Source: Eurosta solidaginis (Eukaryota; Arthropoda; Insecta; Diptera; Tephritidae). From it: a stretch of 64,000 nucleotides of DNA. A model generated the notes under the pieces. It had not been told where the DNA came from. It made no database searches and worked only from the letters and a program-made list of their open reading frames with translations. Shown in pieces: positions 58,353-64,000 of the stretch. The stretch is from the NCBI RefSeq assembly GCF_040869045.1, contig NW_027136972.1:372001-436000 (forward strand). Reading direction: 5' to 3'. A program made the position numbers and the translations under genes. The first letter of the stretch is position 1. Every line of letters starts with the position of its first letter.

Positions 58353-61300
58353 ACCGGACAGATGCTACACGATGCCAACGCGGAAGTTAGCAACTGCAAC
58401 TATCAAAAATAAATACTATCCGCAATTGAATATCTTCGAAAATATAAGACTGATATTCGGCTACCAAATATCCTTGGCATGATAAGTTCCCTTGCCTTTG
58501 CCATCTACATCTTCTAGCATGTAATATGACTTTCCTACCCTTTTGGTGACATTTGCTTTGACTCCTTTGGGTGCTAGTTTGGAATTGAAGAACTGCACCA
58601 AGTTACTTTGTGCGAAATTTCTCCTTACCACTAACTGTCCCGGTCTGAAATCACGCAATCGGGTTCTAAGATTATAGGAACGAGCATTTTTGTCATAGGC
58701 AGACTGTATTCTTCTCGCAATATCTTCCCCAAGGATAGCGAATTCGTCTTCGCGTTCTATTTTCGCAGTAGCTTCATTCAAAATTTCAAGGTTCCTTAAC
58801 ACTTTGTAATCATGTCCATTAGTCATCATATTCTGTCCAAAAACTATAAAATAGGGTGATTTCCCTGTAGTATGATGCAAGCTATTCCGAAGTGAGCTAT
58901 TTATACTACTAATATAACTATCCCAATCCCGCTGATCCTTTCGAAGGAATGATCGCAACGCCTCTATTATCCACCAGTTTACTCGCTCCGAAGCATTTGC
59001 TTGTGGGGAATAAACTGCTGTTTTTACGTGGGTAACGCCATACTTAGTCAGAAATGATGTAAAATCTTTGCTCACAAACTGACTGCCATTATCCGAAACT
59101 ATAGTTTCAGGCACACCAAAGCAATCAAATATACTTTCCTTTAGAAACTGTATTATTTGGTTCGATGTAAACTTTTTAAGCGGCTTCAAAAAGGTAAACT
59201 TTGAAAAATGGTCTAACACTATGAGGATACCAATATTACCTTTTTTGGATCTAGGAAAGGGTCCTATGAGATCGATATACAAACGCTCGAATGGCTGTTC
59301 GCTACTTACTAGCTGACCCATGCGGGCGCAGGGCATGTGTCGGCGTTTTCGATGTTTTGCATAACTCGCAAGATAGAACATAATTCCGCACATCTACAAC
59401 CATTCCCGGCCAAAACATATTTTTTCTTATACGCTCTAGAGTTTTGGTTATTTCACCATGTGCTGCCGAGGGAGTATTATGAGCACTATACATCACATCC
59501 TTTCTAAGTCCCTCAGGTACTAAAAGTTTCCATGGGTCGGGTTGTAAAATGCCTTCAGTTTCAAACGACGTTCGATGGTAGATAAATTTGTCTACTACTC
59601 GATAGTCCGGTAATTCTGCCTGTAAAAATTTATCTCGTAACTGCTTATAATCGCTAGCCTCGAATAATTCTGAATCCAGATCTATTTCTGGCAATACTTC
59701 CAAATCTAACGCTTCCATGTTTATCGAGTCAACTTCGTGTATTCGCGATTAGAAGTTGAAACCCTGAAGTTTCAGAGCCCATCTTGCTAATCGCCCACTC
59801 AAGTCTTTCTGTCACATTAGCCATTTCAGACTGGCGTGGTCTGTTACCACTTTAAAATCATGACCTTCAATGTAAGCTCTAAACTTTTTTATGGCTAATA
59901 CGACCGCGAGACACTCCAATTCGGTGACGGTTTGGTTTCTTTGGGCTTTATTCAGTTTATGGGACATAAAGGCAATAGGCCTTTCATCTCCATTCTCATC
60001 ACATTGAGCCAAGAGACCACCAACACCGCACTGGCTTGCGTCGCATTGGACTATGAATGGCTTCGCGTAATCGGGATGCAATAAAAATGGAGCTGTAGTA
60101 AGCTTCTCCTTGACCGCTTCAAATGAACTTTGAGCTTCCGTACTCCATCTGAACGTTTTTTTCTTCGTCAGCAATTCGGTAAGCGGAAAGGTCAGACTTG
60201 CATAGTCGGAAATAAAGCGTCGGTACCACCCCGTCATTCCTAGAAACTGGCGGATGTGGCGTACATTTTTGGGCACGGGATAATTGGTGATAGCTTCAAC
60301 CTTATCCGGATCGACTGAGAGCGAAGCATTACCTACAACAAAACCCAAATATTTCACTTTACGTAACCCAAAACTACTTTTACTAACGTTTATTGTTAGG
60401 CCTGCTTTCTTTATTTGGGTGGCTACTTCCAATAAATGGGTAACGTGTTCTTCGAAAGATTGCGAAACGACCAGCAGGTCATCCAGATAAACAAAAACGT
60501 GCATTTTAAGGTGGTATGGAATCACTTTGTCCATCAATCGGCACATTGTCTGCGGCGCGTTGCATAGGCCAAAGGGCATACGCGTGAACTGATACAACGG
60601 TCGATTGGGTACAGTGAAAGCAGTTTTTGGCTTAGATTCAGGCGACAAACGAATTTGCCAAAAAGCATCCTTAAGGTCAATCTTCGAGATGATTCGTACG
60701 GGTAGCAACCTCGATAAAAGTCCGTCGATATTAGGTATCGGAATGCATCTTTAACCGTTAACTCATTTAGTTTACGGGAGTCTAAACAGAATCTGGCTTT
60801 CCCTGGCTTCACGATTAATACTCCTGGTGAAGACCATGGCGATCCTTCAGCTTCCTCTATAACGCCTAATTGTAACATGCGGTCTATTTCTTTGCAGAGA
60901 GTTTTCTCCATAGCTGGTGAAATGGGGTAATACCTCTGTTTCACTAGGGTAGATATTCCCGTGTCTATGGAATGTTCAATCAGGTTTGTGGTGCCTAGGC
61001 CTTCTTTCTCAAAAGAAGGAAAGGCGGCTATCGCTACTGCTAACTGCATCGAGGAAAGCTGTACTACCTCCGTTTCTTCTTCTTCTTCTTCTGCAGAAAA
61101 CTGGCATAAACTCGCTTCTACCAATACTTTTAAACCAAATATCTGCCAGAAATCCATGCCACAGATAATATTAATTGCTACAGTGGGTACAATCAAAAAT
61201 TCAAAATTATGCTGCTGATCATTAAATGATATTTTAAGGCTAATCGACCCTGCTACATTTTGCTTTTTCCCATCGGCCGTTCTAACTAGTCCAGAGAATT

Positions 61301-63056
61301 TCCTATATTTCAAGTCCGGATTATCTAAAATCTCTTTAGCTAAATGCGACCCTATACAACTTTTATTGGCTCCGCTATCCAGCAATGCCAAATAGCTTGT
61401 TCCAAAAAGTGATAAGTTAGCGTAAGGTCTAATATCCGACCCATTAGCCACAATTGACGATATAACATGCTTACGCATTTCCTTTTTGCGCTGCCAAAAG
61501 TCATGCATACGCTTACTCGATCTTGACTTTGGAAGTGCGTGTGACAATCCTGAAAATATTCGAGCCCTCGCCCTCTTATATTCAGCCAAACGTATACGGT
61601 GCGGTCGAAAAAGTGGATTTACTATCCTGCGTGAACTGCACGCAACTGGGTTAACGGAATCTAAAGGTTTATTTAACGATAAATATGTATATGTCATGTC
61701 TGGTACCTTCGAAGAAACCTTCGGTAGGATTTTGGCTCTAATGAAATCATCATTAACTGAGCTGGAATTTAGTTCCGAGGTCGATGAGTTGGGCGTCCGC
61801 CGGTTGTTTGACGAACATCCCTCCTTACGTTTTCTGACGTGCATTTTGCACAAGATGGTTTGTATGTGTCCTCGGCACCACAGCCATAACAAAATATTCG
61901 CCGTGTCTTCAGACAATCGTGATATCGATGACCTACTTCTTCACAGTTCCAACATTTGCTTTGACTAGAATCTATTGCTGCAACATCCATCCTAGCGTCA
62001 TCAATATGATCTTCTCCGCCGTTATCATCACTTTTGGGGTGATGGGAAAGTTCGCATATCTGCCGACGCACTGGTGTTTGCCGCGGTACTGTATTGTTAA
62101 GGTCACGAAAGAATTTTTCATGCCTTCGAGCCTCTCTTCTCAAAGTAACGATATCGCGAATGTCCGCATAAGTGGCTCAACTAAATCGGAGTCGTTCATA
62201 GGATATCTTAATCTGTCACACATGCTCACAATGTTATCTAAAAAGTCATCAAATAGCTCATTCGGCTTCTGTTTCCTTTTCCTAATGTCGTCTTTAATTT
62301 CCGAGTCGGTAGAGAAATCTTTAAATTGGCGTCGCATCGCCTCACATAACTCAAGCCAATCGAGATTCTCGCTGTTTTGACGAATAAGGAATGCACATGC
62401 TGACATAACAGGATAAAATTTCCATTCAAGTGAAGAGATGTAAAGGTATTTATCCGATATATAAATTGGTCGATGAATATGGCATCGTGGGAGCCACTGA
62501 ACCTAATCTGCCAATTTCTTATCAGATTCGATAGTTTTTCATTAGCCAAAGAAATCCGTGATGTTCCCAACGATTCTCCTCGGCTAGGGTTAGAAGGTCT
62601 ATTTATAGGGCGTTCCTCGCACGGAATATCGCGTGGCCATACTTGTGGCTCCTCACGACGTTCATTGGTAGGTGATGGGATTCTACCTACGTTCCTATTA
62701 ATATTTAAATTTTGAAATAAATTTTGTACTTCATTGGTAATGGATGCCATGATTTGACCACGAAAATAATTCATGGACTCGCGTATAATCTGTTGCACTC
62801 TATTCTCAGATATATTGTTAGAGTTAGTATTGGAATTTCGTTGTCTCCTCGGGCTTGCCTGAGCTGGAACACCAGAATACGTCGTCAACCGTTGTTGGCT
62901 TTGTACATGCCACCGAGTATTTGGCCTATTCCGCGGAATAGCGCCTGTTTGGGGATTAGTCTGTTCAAGTATATTAACAACATTTCCAAATGCTACGTTC
63001 GAATTAGAACATTCGCATGTGGCTCTACATACAGGACATGTGGAGTTATTCTCTAG
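58353..63056 (-). mobile_element. Ty3/gypsy-type retrotransposon, internal region
   Basis: Minus-strand gag (63068-61769), then protease, RT, RNase H and integrase (61916-58461), polypurine tract and long LTR: the domain order of Ty3/gypsy elements. The long LTR and the gag style recall Osvaldo/Ulysses-type elements, but I assign this only loosely. The 5' LTR and leader are missing: the gag start runs into LINE-D sequence at about 63056. Coding is broken by a few frameshifts and stops but is otherwise well preserved. No envelope gene is seen. Confidence 0.85.
58461..61916 (-). pseudogene. Gypsy-type pol pseudogene (PR-RT-RH-IN)
   Basis: In order: protease LLDSGANKS near 61370; RT start RYYPISPAMEK, SPWSSPGVL; frameshift near 60760; RT core ISKIDLKDAFWQ, MPFGLCNAPQT, VYLDDLLV (about 60480), FLGMTGWYRRF; RNase H QCDASQCGVGG, ELECLAV, TDHASLKWL; a TGA at about 59812 and a TAA at about 59754 in the same frame; integrase HHCC zinc (SAHNTPSAAHG to SCELCK); another frame change at 59300-59390; integrase core with DLIGPFP, SDNGSQF and ASERVNWW; C-terminal tail ending YHAKDIW at 58461. 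Catalytic residues look present, but the frame is interrupted. Confidence 0.9.
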
Positions 63057-63068
63057 CCATGTAGCCAA
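61769..63068 (-). pseudogene. Gypsy-type gag pseudogene with RING-like start
   Basis: The N-terminus reads ATWLENNSTCPVCRATC, like the second half of a RING finger; the first half would lie upstream but is replaced by LINE-D DNA. A Pro/Asn/Arg-rich region follows, then the capsid start (RNWQIRFSGSHDAIFIDQFI), a frameshift near 62420, capsid WLELCEAMRRQFKDF and NELFDDFLDNIVSM, and another frameshift near 62165. The nucleocapsid has a zinc knuckle CWNCEEVGHRYHDC (CX2CX4HX4C) and a second CysHis cluster CYGCGAEDTYKPSCAKC near 61850. It overlaps the start of pol in another frame. Confidence 0.82.
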
Positions 63069-64000
63069 TAGAAAGCTGCTTCAAGAAGCTATCAAGCTGA
63101 GACGCGCAGGCAAATTTGTCTCTGTATTTACACTTCATGGTGAGGTGTTTGGAAGGGTTACCAAAGAGTCCGTAGCAGTGAAAATATCAACGAATGATGA
63201 TTTAAAACTTTACTGCTGACTATCAGCCGTATGCGTATGCAGTATAATTTACTTAGTTTTAACTTTTGTATGTTTACTTTATATTTGTTTATGCATATAT
63301 ATACTACGTATTTTCCTACATGTAAAAATGGTCCGTTTAAGTTTCTTTAATCTTAATTTTTGTTTTTTCCTTTCGCCTGTTTTCTCTTTTGTGACTTTGT
63401 TTGTTTGTATGGTTGCTTTTGTTTACATTACTCATTATGACCCTTAGCAGCAAGTTGTGTGGTGCGGGCGACAGCAGTCTTGCCATGATAAACATATTAT
63501 ATCAGCAAAGCAATGGTTTTAATATTGTGCATTTTAATGCCAGAAGTTTAAATGCTGAGAAAGTAGATTTTATTAGATATGTGTTTGAAAACTCATGTGT
63601 TGATGTCATTTGTCGGAAACGTGGCTTCTTGAGGATCTTGATGATAGGCACTTTAATATTAATAACTACAAATTGTTTCGAAATGATAGGGTGGGTAGGA
63701 AAGGAGGTGGCGTAGCAGTTTATTGTAGGAGTCACATTAACGTGAAACTCATTTGCAAGTCGGTGGATTCGAGCATTGAATACTTGTTTGTCGAGGTGCA
63801 CGATTTGTCTACCAAAGTCCTTGTATCTTGTGTTTATAGTCCCCGCAAAACCAACAGCCCTGATATGTTATTTGCTACGTTGTCTCGGTACCTTGTAGAC
63901 TATGACAGCTTAATAGTTTGTGGAGACTTCAATGTTAATCTGCTTGTTCGTGACTCATATAATAATAGTATGTTAAATTATGTATCTGGTGCTGGTCTAA
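63057..64000 (+). pseudogene. LINE-D fragment: end of ORF1 and start of ORF2 endonuclease
   Basis: 63060-63219 encodes NRKLLQEAIKLRRAGKFVS, VFTLHGEVFGRVTKES and the stop, like the C-terminus of LINE ORF1 proteins. After a ~250-bp inter-ORF region, the endonuclease starts near 63515 (FNIVHFNARSLNAEKVDFI). A 2-bp deletion at about 63615 removes part of the CLSETWLL motif. The next frame carries FRNDRVGRKGGGVAVYC, LVSCVYSPRKTN and VCGDFNVNLL, reaching the window end. jockey/CR1-type; continues beyond 64000. Confidence 0.8.

Noticed and set aside
61486..62380. Plus-strand frames of 150-160 aa
   Set aside because: They are antisense to gypsy gag and pol, whose zinc knuckle and protease motifs identify the true strand.

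Overview
This is 64 kb of AT-rich, intron-poor eukaryotic DNA made almost wholly of nested, decayed transposable elements. No host protein gene, rRNA gene or free-standing tRNA gene could be supported. The element mix (Penelope-like elements, jockey/CR1-type LINEs, Ty3/gypsy elements, hAT-like relics, a tRNA-derived SINE and short hairpin-ended non-autonomous repeats) fits a higher fly. The particular SINE and (GTT)n-tailed retroposons look like those of tephritid fruit flies. The species assignment is inference. The setting looks like pericentromeric or other heterochromatin, or a piRNA-cluster-like locus.

Layout. 1-1210: a 152-bp tandem array and the end of one repeat family. 1500-4735: a decayed Penelope-like element (minus strand) carrying a retroposon and a 406-bp MITE. 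4739-5990: a fragment of the dominant non-autonomous repeat, here called family E. 6200-9507: a gypsy-type gag/protease relic (minus) split by a 420-bp retroposon. 9508-13060: two family E copies folded back on each other. About 12.8-30.3 kb and 33.9-54.05 kb form a giant inverted duplication, so most features in the first arm recur reversed in the second: LINE-A with LINE-B inside it, a Penelope fragment, a hAT-like fragment, MITEs and E copies. The 3.6-kb centre (30.3-33.9 kb) holds the rest of the hAT-like transposase, a foldback MITE, a SINE and most of a 17-unit 130-bp array.

Insertions present in only one arm date themselves after the duplication: LINE-C at 15241-19200, a 327-bp perfect palindrome at 26515-26841 and a MITE with a nested hAT MITE at 27117-27662 (arm 1); a SINE composite with a 3.8-kb E copy at 41401-45955 and a Penelope insertion at 34908-38497 (arm 2). 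54849-63056 is a gypsy-type retrotransposon (minus) with an unusually long candidate LTR of about 3.5 kb and a broken gag-pol. 63057-64000 is the start of another LINE (plus) that runs out of the window.

Family E dominates. One complete copy lies at 51034-53113. It has hairpins at both ends, a 13-bp subterminal inverted repeat, a 130-bp tandem array near one end, no detectable target duplication where the empty site can be read, and a body that proves to be a hidden array of ~150-bp units each carrying a CCACGCCC/GGGCGTGG box. This organisation resembles Helentron-associated (DINE-1/HINE-type) elements. Most coding features here are pseudogenes. Only ORF1 of LINE-C is a full-looking reading frame.
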